A DNA stretch of 10,129 nt from CAISDA01 sp050258555 (GCA_050258555.1 JBLMZA010000095.1:1-10129); one strand, 5' to 3'. Shown: positions 1 through 6,363, numbered from the stretch's first letter. Program-made: numbers and translations. The notes: generated by a model from the letters alone, not told the origin.

Positions 1-311
1 AGGAGCTTTCGAGCCTTTCGAATGTGGAACTGAAATATTCGGCGATTCCCGACTGGGAAGGCGGCTATGTCTCATTCGGCCGCGTGGAGCACTGCAAGTA
101 CATCGTGGCAGACGGCCGGGAATTCTGGCTCGGCACGAGTAACGCCGAGCGCGGATACTTCCACGAGTCGCGCAACCTCGGCATCATCGTGCAGAGTCGG
201 AAGCTCGCCGGAAGGCTTCATGAGATTTTCATGAAGAGCTGGTCGGGCCCCTATACCGAGAAGATCACGAAGGAAGGAACGTATACGAAGCGGAAACACG
301 ACGGAGAATAA
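1..311 (+). CDS. Phospholipase D-family protein, C-terminal part (5' end outside window)
   Basis: The reading frame is open to the left window edge, so this is the 3' end of a longer gene; the GTG at 24 is merely internal. The visible 100 or so residues carry one complete HKD signature: His, Lys two residues on, Asp five further on (the protein reads VEHCKYIVAD), then GTSN six residues after the Asp. The following ERGYFHESRNLGIIV stretch is typical of the second HKD half of bacterial phospholipase D/cardiolipin synthase-like proteins. In that superfamily two HKD motifs form one active site using a phospho-histidine intermediate on phosphodiester bonds. The basic tail (KEGTYTKRKHDGE) follows the domain. 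The substrate (phospholipid, nucleic acid or other) cannot be told from this half. The gene ends in TAA directly before the next ATG, so the two are co-transcribed. Confidence 0.85.
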   Translation, partial: ELSSLSNVELKYSAIPDWEGGYVSFGRVEHCKYIVADGREFWLGTSNAERGYFHESRNLGIIVQSRKLAGRLHEIFMKSWSGPYTEKITKEGTYTKRKHDGE

Positions 312-551
312 ATGACATACGTCGAACAACACCGGATGATCAGTGCGCTGCGCGACTACGAGCAGCGCATGACGCGCGAGGAGCGTGAACGCTACGCCAT
401 GTATGCCAAGCGCGACAAGGACGACGAGGAGCTCGATGCCGGATCGCGCGGCGCGCTCGAGGCGCTGCATGCGAAGTACTGCGCCCGGCACACGAAAGAA
501 TCGATGGAAGAACGATGGAAGCGCCTGCAGAAACCTTCGGCATCATCATGA
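312..551 (+). CDS. Small charged helical protein, unknown function
   Basis: This is a 79-residue protein that I do not recognise. The ATG follows the TAA of the phospholipase D gene with no gap, and GGAG at 303-306 sits five bases upstream. A good ribosome-binding site and coupled translation therefore support it as a real gene. The product is very rich in Glu, Arg, Lys and Asp (for example REERERYAMYAKRDKDDEE), with no signal peptide or membrane segment. It is probably a soluble alpha-helical or coiled-coil cytoplasmic protein. One Cys lies near residue 57 and no metal-binding pattern is visible. Its position suggests a partner or accessory of the upstream enzyme, which is inference only. 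Its stop codon overlaps by 6 bp the stop of the convergent acyltransferase gene. Confidence 0.6.
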   Translation: MTYVEQHRMISALRDYEQRMTREERERYAMYAKRDKDDEELDAGSRGALEALHAKYCARHTKESMEERWKRLQKPSASS

Positions 552-1649
552 GGCGGTAATATTCGCCGCCCATTTCCCATGCACCAATTCCGCGGGATAG
601 GCCGCTTCCGGGCGCACTTCCAGCCGCAGGCGCGCGCGCCGGGGCCGTTCTCCAAGTGCCCGGGGAACGTACCGGTGAAGCACGCGCGCGGCGCGCAACA
701 GCACGGGCACCGTCACGCCGACATACCCTGCGGCAAAGAGGATCGACCCGTTATTGAATTCGGCGGGCAATCCCAGAAGGACGATGAAGACGCCCGAGAT
801 GAAAAGATACACGAGGCAGTGCAGCGGAAAAAGCACGATCGACTCTTTGGCGAGCCTTGTGATGGTGCGGGAGGCCGGGATGAGGCTGCCCGCGCAGACC
901 CACGTGGCAATGCCGAGCGCCGCATTCAGATAAAAAATCGCCGGCATGCCGATCGCTCCCCGATAGAGAAAGACCATGCTGTTATACTGCAGTCCGGCCA
1001 GATGGCAGCCGGCCGCCACAGGAAGCAGAAGAAGGCAGAGTTTTTTATTGAGCGCTCCTTTCATTCCGCGCACTCTCTGCAGCAGCGCGCCTGCGGCATA
1101 AAACGGCAGGCACATGAGCGCGATATCGGCAGACCAGGGAATGCGGAAGGGAACGGCATCATGGAGCATGATGCCGAAGCAGGCGGCCATCAGGATCGAC
1201 ACCGGCAGCATCGATGTGCGGATGAAACGCGCCAGAGCGTAGTAGGCCAGGCGCACCGCGAAGAGACAGGGGAAAAACCAGAGCACGCTGTTGTGGATCA
1301 GATAGCGGTCGTTATTGACGCCGTAGAGCATCCCTTCAAGCGGGACGTAGAGCGGCATGCCGGGCGAGAGAAAATGCCGGACAAGCACGAGCCAGAGCGC
1401 ATAGGAGACGGCGCCGAAGAAGCAGTAGGGTATGAGCAACAGCCGCATCTGCCGGGCGGCATAGCCGGCAAGCGACAGCGATAGGTATTTGCGTTTAAGC
1501 AGATAGCCCGACCGGAAGAAAAACAGCGGCATTCCGAACGAGAGCGTATAGATGTGCAGTTCTTCGCTGAAACCGGGCGCGTGCCCGGCCATCACGAAGA
1601 GGATGCCCGCGGCTTTCAGAAAATCGATCCAGCCGATCCGTTGATCCAC
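546..1649 (-). CDS. Membrane acyltransferase, acyltransferase-3 family
   Basis: This 367-residue protein is full length for the family. The N-terminus (RIGWIDFLKAAGILFVMAGH, residues 4-23) with His23, followed by the FGMPLFFFRSGYL segment around residues 38-50, is the hallmark of the acyltransferase-3 family. These inner-membrane enzymes transfer acetyl, succinyl or similar acyl groups to surface sugars, peptidoglycan or antibiotics. About ten hydrophobic helices follow, and the tail is basic and cytoplasmic-looking. The GTG start at 1649 is the only common start codon after the in-frame stop near 1734, so it is well fixed although a Shine-Dalgarno match at proper distance is lacking (GGAGG lies about 25 nt upstream). 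It has its own promoter at 1755-1783. The acyl donor and acceptor cannot be deduced, and no polysaccharide genes are visible next to it. Confidence 0.85.
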   Translation of the reverse strand: MDQRIGWIDFLKAAGILFVMAGHAPGFSEELHIYTLSFGMPLFFFRSGYLLKRKYLSLSLAGYAARQMRLLLIPYCFFGAVSYALWLVLVRHFLSPGMPLYVPLEGMLYGVNNDRYLIHNSVLWFFPCLFAVRLAYYALARFIRTSMLPVSILMAACFGIMLHDAVPFRIPWSADIALMCLPFYAAGALLQRVRGMKGALNKKLCLLLLPVAAGCHLAGLQYNSMVFLYRGAIGMPAIFYLNAALGIATWVCAGSLIPASRTITRLAKESIVLFPLHCLVYLFISGVFIVLLGLPAEFNNGSILFAAGYVGVTVPVLLRAARVLHRYVPRALGERPRRARLRLEVRPEAAYPAELVHGKWAANITAS

Positions 1650-1754
1650 TCCCCCGGTGGTTTCGATGGCGACCTCCGACTCTGTCCAGGTATGTGTGTA
1701 CAGCAGGTACAGCGTTCTTCCACCCGCACAAAGTCACCGCCCCCCACACTTGGC

Positions 1755-1783
1755 AGTGTAAAGGATTCCCGGGACAGAGTCAA
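1755..1783 (-). promoter_or_regulatory. Sigma70-type promoter for the acyltransferase gene
   Basis: Read on the minus strand, TTGACT (1783-1778), a 17-bp spacer and TACACT (1760-1755) form a near-consensus promoter. Transcription would start near 1748, giving a leader of about 100 nt before the GTG at 1649. It lies in the gap after the end of the sulfur operon and points at the acyltransferase, so that gene can be expressed independently. Confidence 0.6.
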
Positions 1784-1784
1784 C

Positions 1785-1798
1785 TTAGAATGTTCTAA
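1785..1798. promoter_or_regulatory. Palindrome abutting the acyltransferase -35 box, candidate operator
   Basis: TTAGAATGTTCTAA is a perfect inverted repeat with 6-bp arms (TTAGAA / TTCTAA) around a 2-bp centre. It ends one base upstream of the -35 hexamer of the acyltransferase promoter. Size and position suit a dimeric transcription factor. I cannot assign it to a regulator family: the arms are not a LexA GAAC-N4-GTTC box. Confidence 0.45.
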
Positions 1799-1825
1799 TG
1801 CTTCACGCCATTTTTTTTCCCCGGC

Positions 1826-3019
1826 TCAGCAGCCGCCCGCGATCTTGCGCACGACCTTCACCATCTTCGGCTTGTTTTTCGCTTCGGCGATCATCCGTGA
1901 TAGCGCCGGGGCGGCGCGCAGACGGAAGCGGTCCGTGTCCCGCGTCTGCTCATCGGCGATCAGAGCAGGAGACCGGTAATTGAGAATCGAGCTCGAAAAT
2001 TCCGCGAGTCCGCCTTTGAGCACGCAGGTGTTTTCGATGCCGAGCGCGCGCGCGGCGCAATCGGCCTGCCGCTCGGTGCGTTCATCCGAGGCGATGAAGA
2101 CGCGGCGCTTCCCTTGCATGAAGAGCGGCTCATACCATTCCTTGCCGAAGAATTGTTCCTTCTGTATGTTGAGCGCGCGCGGCAGCGTCATCGCATCGAA
2201 CTCCGATTGCGCGCGCACATCGATCACCTGCAGCGATGCGTCGCCGTCGAGCAGACGATATGCGAGCTCGTCGCTCGTCATATACTCGACCGGCTGCGCC
2301 TGCACGTACGCGTCATCCGAAGCGGCGTTTAATATCTGCGTTTTTTTATCCGGCATGAAGACCAGCGCCAACCCCATCATGAGCGCCGCAGCGGTAAAGA
2401 TTCCACACTGACGTCGAAGCAGTGCCGGCTTCGGCTCGGTGCGCTTCGTCACTTTCCCTTCGATCCAGTCCGTGGCATAGAAGGCACCGAGGGCGGCCGC
2501 TATGAGGAAGAGCGCGAATGCGCCCTGCGTCATGCCGAGCGAATTGTACACTTTCAGGTCTCCGAGATAGCTTCCCATATAGAGTTGCTCGAATGCCGCA
2601 TAGCCTTCGCCGAAGACGAGCACTCCGGCAACGAGTCCGCCGGCGAAGACCATCGCATCGATCTTGCCGATCGCGGCGGCGCAGATGCCCGTGCCCGGAC
2701 AGAAGCCGCCGATGATGAATCCCACGCCCATGATCATGCCGCCCACGATTGCGGCCCAGAGGTATGTGGGATTGATGTAGATCATCTCCATATCGAGAAG
2801 CCCCGCATAGCCGAGGATGATCGTGCCGGCCATCGCCGTGACGGCGGCCGTGAAGAAGACGCGCAGCACGGTGAAGTCATAGCCGTAAAAGACTCCGGCC
2901 AGTTTGCGCGATGAGGAAAATCCCGCCTGCTCGAGCACGAAGCCGAATGCGATGCCCAGGACGAGTGCAACGATGTAGTTGAGTTCGTTGCCGATAAGAT
3001 CCGGTACTAAAGGTGCCAT
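1826..3019 (-). CDS. YeeE/YedE sulfur permease fused to a degenerate rhodanese domain
   Basis: A 397-residue protein starting at ATG 3019. A longer in-frame start (3097) would overlap the upstream gene and add a polar stretch not expected in the family. Residues 10-225 are a YeeE/YedE permease: multiple helices, the GGFCPGTG motif at 104-111 (Cys107), and further Cys113. Characterised YeeE proteins import thiosulfate using conserved cysteines. Residues about 245-345 form a rhodanese-like domain with VIDVRAQSEF (265-274) and VLKGGLAEF (333-341). At the active-site loop, where rhodaneses have Cys, it reads VFIASDERTER (about 307-317), so the sulfur-accepting Cys is missing. The chain ends in a lone Gly-Gly-Cys. 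Last gene of the operon: it begins 40 nt after the small permease and has no clear Shine-Dalgarno. Likely role: moving sulfur species for the octahaem reductase or for assimilation (inference). Confidence 0.8.
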   Translation of the reverse strand: MAPLVPDLIGNELNYIVALVLGIAFGFVLEQAGFSSSRKLAGVFYGYDFTVLRVFFTAAVTAMAGTIILGYAGLLDMEMIYINPTYLWAAIVGGMIMGVGFIIGGFCPGTGICAAAIGKIDAMVFAGGLVAGVLVFGEGYAAFEQLYMGSYLGDLKVYNSLGMTQGAFALFLIAAALGAFYATDWIEGKVTKRTEPKPALLRRQCGIFTAAALMMGLALVFMPDKKTQILNAASDDAYVQAQPVEYMTSDELAYRLLDGDASLQVIDVRAQSEFDAMTLPRALNIQKEQFFGKEWYEPLFMQGKRRVFIASDERTERQADCAARALGIENTCVLKGGLAEFSSSILNYRSPALIADEQTRDTDRFRLRAAPALSRMIAEAKNKPKMVKVVRKIAGGC

Positions 3020-3059
3020 AGGAGTGAATGTCGTTATCGTCTGAAAAAATAAAGTGATG

Positions 3060-3578
3060 TCAGATCCAGAACTTCCGGAAAAAATACGCGACGGCATAGC
3101 CCGTGCCGAAGATCGCCATCATCGTGATGAAGCCGCCGGTCGAGAGCACGGCCATGCCGGAGAGCGCCGCGCCGCTGGTGCAGCCGCGCGCAAACTGCGC
3201 GCCGAGCCCGAAGAGCAGGCCGCCGACGGCCGCCATCACCAGGCGGATGCCCGAACGCACGCGCGGTCCCTTCTCGACCGTGAAGCCGAGCCTGTCCGAG
3301 ATGAGCCCCGAAAGGAAGCCGCCGAGGATGACGCCCGCCACTTCGAAGACGAGCCAGGATTTGAGCGGATGGCCGGGATGCTCCTTCTGGTATTCGGTGT
3401 AGAATTTCCCTGCCGAGGCATGGGCGGGCGCGACGGCTTCAACGCCCGTGACGACGACGCTTTTGACCGCGCCGCTGGCGCCCAAACCGCGTCCGGTGAT
3501 GTAGATCGTCGCAAGCAGCACCAGCCCTAACAAAAAGCCGGCAAGATACGGATTCATGTACTGTGTCTGTTTGTGCAT
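3060..3578 (-). CDS. YeeE/YedE family sulfur permease, short form
   Basis: A 172-residue membrane protein with about four helices (roughly residues 10-28, 77-97, 110-128 and 142-166). It has the family's ARGCTSGAALSG signature at 130-141, with Cys133 the presumed thiosulfate/sulfide-relay residue. It is about half the size of full-length YeeE, as in the two-component YedE/Pmp-type pairs where two short subunits together make one transporter. The next gene supplies the second half. A polar loop (residues 50-75) separates helices 1 and 2. The start ATG 3578 has AGGAG nine bases upstream (3588-3592), inside the end of the cytochrome b gene, from which it is separated by 3 nt, so translation is coupled. 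The exact substrate (thiosulfate, sulfide, polysulfide) is not shown by sequence. Confidence 0.8.
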   Translation of the reverse strand: MHKQTQYMNPYLAGFLLGLVLLATIYITGRGLGASGAVKSVVVTGVEAVAPAHASAGKFYTEYQKEHPGHPLKSWLVFEVAGVILGGFLSGLISDRLGFTVEKGPRVRSGIRLVMAAVGGLLFGLGAQFARGCTSGAALSGMAVLSTGGFITMMAIFGTGYAVAYFFRKFWI

Positions 3579-3581
3579 GTG

Positions 3582-4196
3582 TCAATGCTCCTGTTCTTCA
3601 AGTTCTTCATAGCCGGTGATCATGGCCTTCAGGTTCGATGTAAGCGTGTGTCCGGTCGTAATCAGATAGAGATGCACGATCACAAACGAGACAAGGATAA
3701 AGGCGCCCAGGGTATGCAACAGCGCCACATGCTCCAGGCTGAAGAGCTGGAAGCTTCCGATCCCGTCGCGCTGCGGATACCGGTAATACATGTAGAGCAG
3801 GCCGCTGGCCACCATGACCGGGATCACGAGAATCTTCAGGGCAAGATACACCAGGCGCTGGAGCGGATTGAGCTTGCTCAGGGCCGTCTTCTTCGTCGGA
3901 TGCGGCGCGTTGCGGAAGATGCCGTCGAGATAATAGGCGATCTGTTCGCGCAGGTTGGATGCCGTGGGCAGGTATTGCTTCCATTCGCCGGTGGTGAAAT
4001 GCCAGAAGATGGCGAAGGCGATCAGGATGAGGAGCGCCTCGGCCGCGAGACTGTGATAATGCACCGCCGGACCGAAGCCGAAAAACGAGAACGAGCCGTG
4101 GATCTCGAAGCCGGTCAGAGCCAGAAAGAAAATGAGTCCGGCCTGCATCCAGTGCCAGAACCGGTTGAAGCGCTTATAGACAAGTTGTTTTTTCAT
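3582..4196 (-). CDS. b-type cytochrome membrane subunit (cytochrome b561/thiosulfate reductase gamma type)
   Basis: A 204-residue integral membrane protein. It starts MKKQLVYKRFNRFWHWMQ, the usual opening of quinone-linked cytochrome b subunits of reductases and hydrogenases. Hydrophobic segments lie near residues 16-32, 49-68, 115-135 and 158-180. Histidines placed within or at the ends of helices (His15, His33, His46/48, His66, His156, His161, His175) provide enough ligands for two b haems. In the family these subunits oxidise membrane quinol and pass electrons to a periplasmic partner, here most plausibly the octahaem cytochrome encoded 52 nt upstream. A weak AAAGG lies about 10 nt before the ATG. 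The polar C-terminus (EELEEQEH) is cytoplasmic-looking. It could equally be called a Ni,Fe-hydrogenase-like cytochrome b, but no hydrogenase genes are present. Confidence 0.8.
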   Translation of the reverse strand: MKKQLVYKRFNRFWHWMQAGLIFFLALTGFEIHGSFSFFGFGPAVHYHSLAAEALLILIAFAIFWHFTTGEWKQYLPTASNLREQIAYYLDGIFRNAPHPTKKTALSKLNPLQRLVYLALKILVIPVMVASGLLYMYYRYPQRDGIGSFQLFSLEHVALLHTLGAFILVSFVIVHLYLITTGHTLTSNLKAMITGYEELEEQEH

Positions 4197-4248
4197 ATCG
4201 CCGTACCTTTTTCCTTAAAAAAATATTCATGGATGTCTGTGCCGAAAT

Positions 4249-5832
4249 TCAGGCGCCTGTCCGTTCCGAGCCTCTGCGCCGCTGACGGGCTGCCAGCGCG
4301 CGCAATCCCGCATGCCCCGCCACGCCGATGAGCGAGAGCATCAGGAGGCCCTTGCCGAAGAGCTCGATTCCCGCATTCGTGTTGCGCCCCGGCATATAGA
4401 AGTCCGTGAGCGCTGCAAGACGTCCATGCTCCCTTCTGTGGCATTCGGAACATTCGACGGACTTTTCCTTCGTCGAAACCATGTGGTTCACGGGCCAGTA
4501 CATCTCTGTGCGCACGAACGTGTAGTGTCCGCTGTAGGGAAGGTTCACGCGCTTCATGCCGGCTTCGGCCGCCCGGTTCCAGTCGAAATCCTTCCAGAAG
4601 GCGCCCTCCCCCTTTTCCGGCGCAAAGAGGTTCGGCTGTATGAGCAGTTTCGTCACCGGATCATAGATCTGGCGCGCGCGGTGGATCTTCACCGGGATGA
4701 TCTTCGCATCGCGGTCGGCATAGGAGCCGTTGAGCGAATTGATCCTGATCACATCATTGGTATCCGTCTTGTCGCCGAGCAGATAATGATTGGCCGTGCC
4801 GTTGAACCAGACATATTCGGGCTCGATGTTCTTCGCCCAGGAGAACGATCCCTTGATCGACAGATAGGTGTGATTGCCGTCGGCATCGTCCGTTTCATAG
4901 GGCTCGCCGTTTTTCAGCCGGCCGGCCGTCGACCAGTCCCATTCCATCTTCGTGGCGTTGACCTTGGCATAGACCGGAATGTGGCAGGCCTGGCAGGCGA
5001 CTTTCACCGTGTGCTGGTTGATCACATCGTCCGCATGCGGGCGCCCGGTATGGCACTGCTCGCAGCTCGAGCGGTTGCGGTTCATCGACGAGAGCGAATA
5101 GATCTTCCCGCGGATCACGTGGTTTTCCGCCGTATGGCAGGCCGTGCACTGCAGATCCGCCCCCTCGCTTGCCATATGCACATCGACGTCCTTCGAAGGA
5201 TCGAACATCGCCATCTCGAGATCGCCGTGCTTCACATTGTTGCCTCCGCCGCCGAAGAAGTGGCAGGTGCCGCAGGTCACGCGCGTGGGACGGCCGACAT
5301 GCTGCGCCACTTCCGTCAGGTTGACGCTTTTTTCCGGCGCGCCGCCCTGCTCGGCTGCCTTGCGGTATGTGCCCGAGTTGTCGTGGCAGGCCATACAGTC
5401 CACATAGTCGGGATTGTCGAAGCGGAAGCCTTTTTCGGTCATGCCGAAGCCGATGTGGCATTTGGCGCAGCTCTGTTCGTTGGACTGCGTGCCGATGCAG
5501 AAGTTGTTGAGCACGTTCTTCTTTCCGACCGTGCGGATGCCGCGGCCCGGAATGTATTCTTCGCGCGACCAGTTCCAGTGATTCGAGCGCATGACCTCCT
5601 TATGCCGCTCGGTGTGGCAGGAGTTGCAGGCGCGCGTCACCTCCTGGGGAGAGGCGAATTTTTTCTGCAGTGCGGGAAGTTTCGAATGGTCGACCGACGC
5701 GACGTGCTTTTGGGCGTATTTCGCCTTCAGAAGCGCCGTCGGATTGGGTTCGACATGCCGGTTAAGCTGTATGAGAACGGCCGCCAGGACAAAGGCGCCG
5801 ATCAACGAAGCAATCAGAAGAGTTCTTTTCAT
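4249..5832 (-). CDS. Octahaem c-type cytochrome, tetrathionate reductase (OTR) family
   Basis: A 527-residue protein with eight CxxCH haem sites, at residues 69-73, 122-126, 146-150, 187-191, 229-233, 257-261, 280-284 and 461-465. The long haem-free stretch 285-460 includes DAKIIPVKIHRARQIYD (376-391), recognisable from the octahaem tetrathionate reductase family. The Shewanella member reduces tetrathionate, and also nitrite and hydroxylamine in vitro, at a lysine-ligated haem. Residues 4-23 form an uncleaved-looking signal anchor. A second hydrophobic helix near 491-513 with an Arg-rich tail suggests anchoring at both ends, unlike a soluble periplasmic enzyme. ATG 5832 is preferred because MKRTLLIASL starts the export signal; an in-frame extension to 6147 would bury it. 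First gene of the operon with a cytochrome b and two sulfur permeases, which favours a sulfur substrate (inference). Confidence 0.88.
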   Translation of the reverse strand: MKRTLLIASLIGAFVLAAVLIQLNRHVEPNPTALLKAKYAQKHVASVDHSKLPALQKKFASPQEVTRACNSCHTERHKEVMRSNHWNWSREEYIPGRGIRTVGKKNVLNNFCIGTQSNEQSCAKCHIGFGMTEKGFRFDNPDYVDCMACHDNSGTYRKAAEQGGAPEKSVNLTEVAQHVGRPTRVTCGTCHFFGGGGNNVKHGDLEMAMFDPSKDVDVHMASEGADLQCTACHTAENHVIRGKIYSLSSMNRNRSSCEQCHTGRPHADDVINQHTVKVACQACHIPVYAKVNATKMEWDWSTAGRLKNGEPYETDDADGNHTYLSIKGSFSWAKNIEPEYVWFNGTANHYLLGDKTDTNDVIRINSLNGSYADRDAKIIPVKIHRARQIYDPVTKLLIQPNLFAPEKGEGAFWKDFDWNRAAEAGMKRVNLPYSGHYTFVRTEMYWPVNHMVSTKEKSVECSECHRREHGRLAALTDFYMPGRNTNAGIELFGKGLLMLSLIGVAGHAGLRALAARQRRRGSERTGA

Positions 5833-5955
5833 GGGAGTCCGGAATTGATAAATGGCGCAGTAATCCGTAAATACGATGCAGCCGGCGCAAAAAGGATTCA
5901 CATTTTTTTTCGCCGCGCAAAGAAAATTTTTATTTACAGAGCGGAGTGATTTTTG

Positions 5956-5984
5956 TTGACATTCGGAAATGAAATGCCTATGTT
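5956..5984 (+). promoter_or_regulatory. Strong sigma70-type promoter facing the transporter gene
   Basis: TTGACA (5956-5961), a 17-bp spacer and TATGTT (5979-5984) form a near-perfect promoter, with a start expected near 5991. That leaves a leader of about 375 nt before the transporter ATG at 6366, unless transcription stops first near the structures at 6305-6363. The transcript may therefore be an RNA leader, a small RNA, or the message of the ORF at 6032. Confidence 0.65.
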
Positions 5985-6031
5985 CAAGATGGACATGTTT
6001 GACGAGAACTTTTCTTGTGAGGAGGGTGTAT

Positions 6032-6298
6032 ATGAAGCGAACGCTGTCATTCAGGCCTGTTCTGGGAAAACACACCACCAGACGATCCGCCTCTCCGCTG
6101 GCGGAGAGTCCCGGTGAATCCTCCCCGCCTACGGAGAAGAAGAACAAGAGGATATTCTGTTTTCTTCGGGGCGAAGCCCCTGCCGCAATCCAGAAGGATC
6201 CGCCATCTCAAACGCAACTCTCCAACGTCACATACAATGTAAAGTCGCTTCGATTGTTCTGCAGTCCGTTCATCAGGATACGCAAAGTACCGCAATAG
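6032..6298 (+). CDS. Possible small basic protein or fortuitous ORF in the leader
   Basis: An 88-codon frame starts at ATG 6032 with a perfect AGGAGG (6020-6025) six bases upstream and the strong promoter at 5956-5984 about 45 nt upstream. In favour: promoter, ribosome-binding site and start are ideally spaced. Against: the product (opening MKRTLSFRPVLGKH) is rich in Arg, Lys, Ser and Pro with no domain, membrane segment or recognisable motif. Its codons also lack the GC-rich third positions of the neighbouring genes. Two hairpins inside it (6091-6108, 6168-6180) look more like structured RNA. It could be a leader peptide gene, a true orphan protein, or non-coding. Confidence 0.3.
   Translation: MKRTLSFRPVLGKHTTRRSASPLAESPGESSPPTEKKNKRIFCFLRGEAPAAIQKDPPSQTQLSNVTYNVKSLRLFCSPFIRIRKVPQ
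6091..6108. repeat. GC-rich perfect hairpin
   Basis: CTCTCCG / CGGAGAG arms of 7 bp close a CTGG tetraloop. A related but imperfect CTCC...GGAG pair follows at about 6121-6136, and GATCCGCC occurs both just before the hairpin (6084-6091) and downstream (6197-6204). It could be part of a structured leader RNA or of a dispersed palindromic repeat; one copy in the window cannot decide. Confidence 0.45.
6168..6180. repeat. Short GC hairpin GGGGC-GAA-GCCCC
   Basis: Five-bp GC-only arms around a 3-nt loop, with an alternative fold CTTCG-GGG-CGAAG (6164-6176) using the same bases. It is not followed by a T run on either strand, so it is not an intrinsic terminator. The two mutually exclusive folds would suit a regulatory leader, which is inference only. 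Confidence 0.4.
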
Positions 6299-6329
6299 AC
6301 AGAGAAAGCGCACGCTGCTTTGTTCTTAT

Positions 6330-6363
6330 GCAATTTTTTTTAAATTATTGAAAAAAAAATTGC
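6330..6363. repeat. A/T-rich inverted repeat at the transporter gene start
   Basis: GCAATTTTTTTT (6330-6341) and AAAAAAAATTGC (6352-6363) are perfect 12-bp arms separated by 10 nt, ending two bases before ATG 6366. A weak hairpin, AAAGC / GCTTT (6305-6309 and 6317-6321), precedes it. It may act as a weak bidirectional terminator for the upstream transcript or mask the start region of the message. No Shine-Dalgarno sequence is present here. Confidence 0.5.

Noticed and set aside
579..1484. A 301-codon plus-strand open frame opposite the acyltransferase gene
   Set aside because: The protein is highly polar and low in complexity with no motif; the minus strand encodes a clear membrane enzyme over the same bases.
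1732..1760. Another ECF site around CAGTGTAA (1753-1760)
   Set aside because: It differs from CAGTCTAA at one base, and no GAAACC is found 15 bp upstream on the same strand. The bases belong to the sigma70-type promoter of the acyltransferase.
1811..1840. Intrinsic terminator after the sulfur operon
   Set aside because: A GGCT/AGCC hairpin lies at the stop codon, but on the operon's strand it is followed by A residues rather than T residues. The T run would be before the hairpin on the other strand.
4312..5949. A 545-codon open frame on the plus strand opposite the octahaem cytochrome gene
   Set aside because: It is an antisense shadow of a GC-rich gene. The product has no recognisable domain, while the minus strand carries eight CxxCH sites.
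5833..6147. N-terminal extension of the octahaem cytochrome to a start at 6147
   Set aside because: The extra 105 residues precede the export signal, contain many Cys and Phe without a pattern, and run through non-coding sequence with an opposing promoter.
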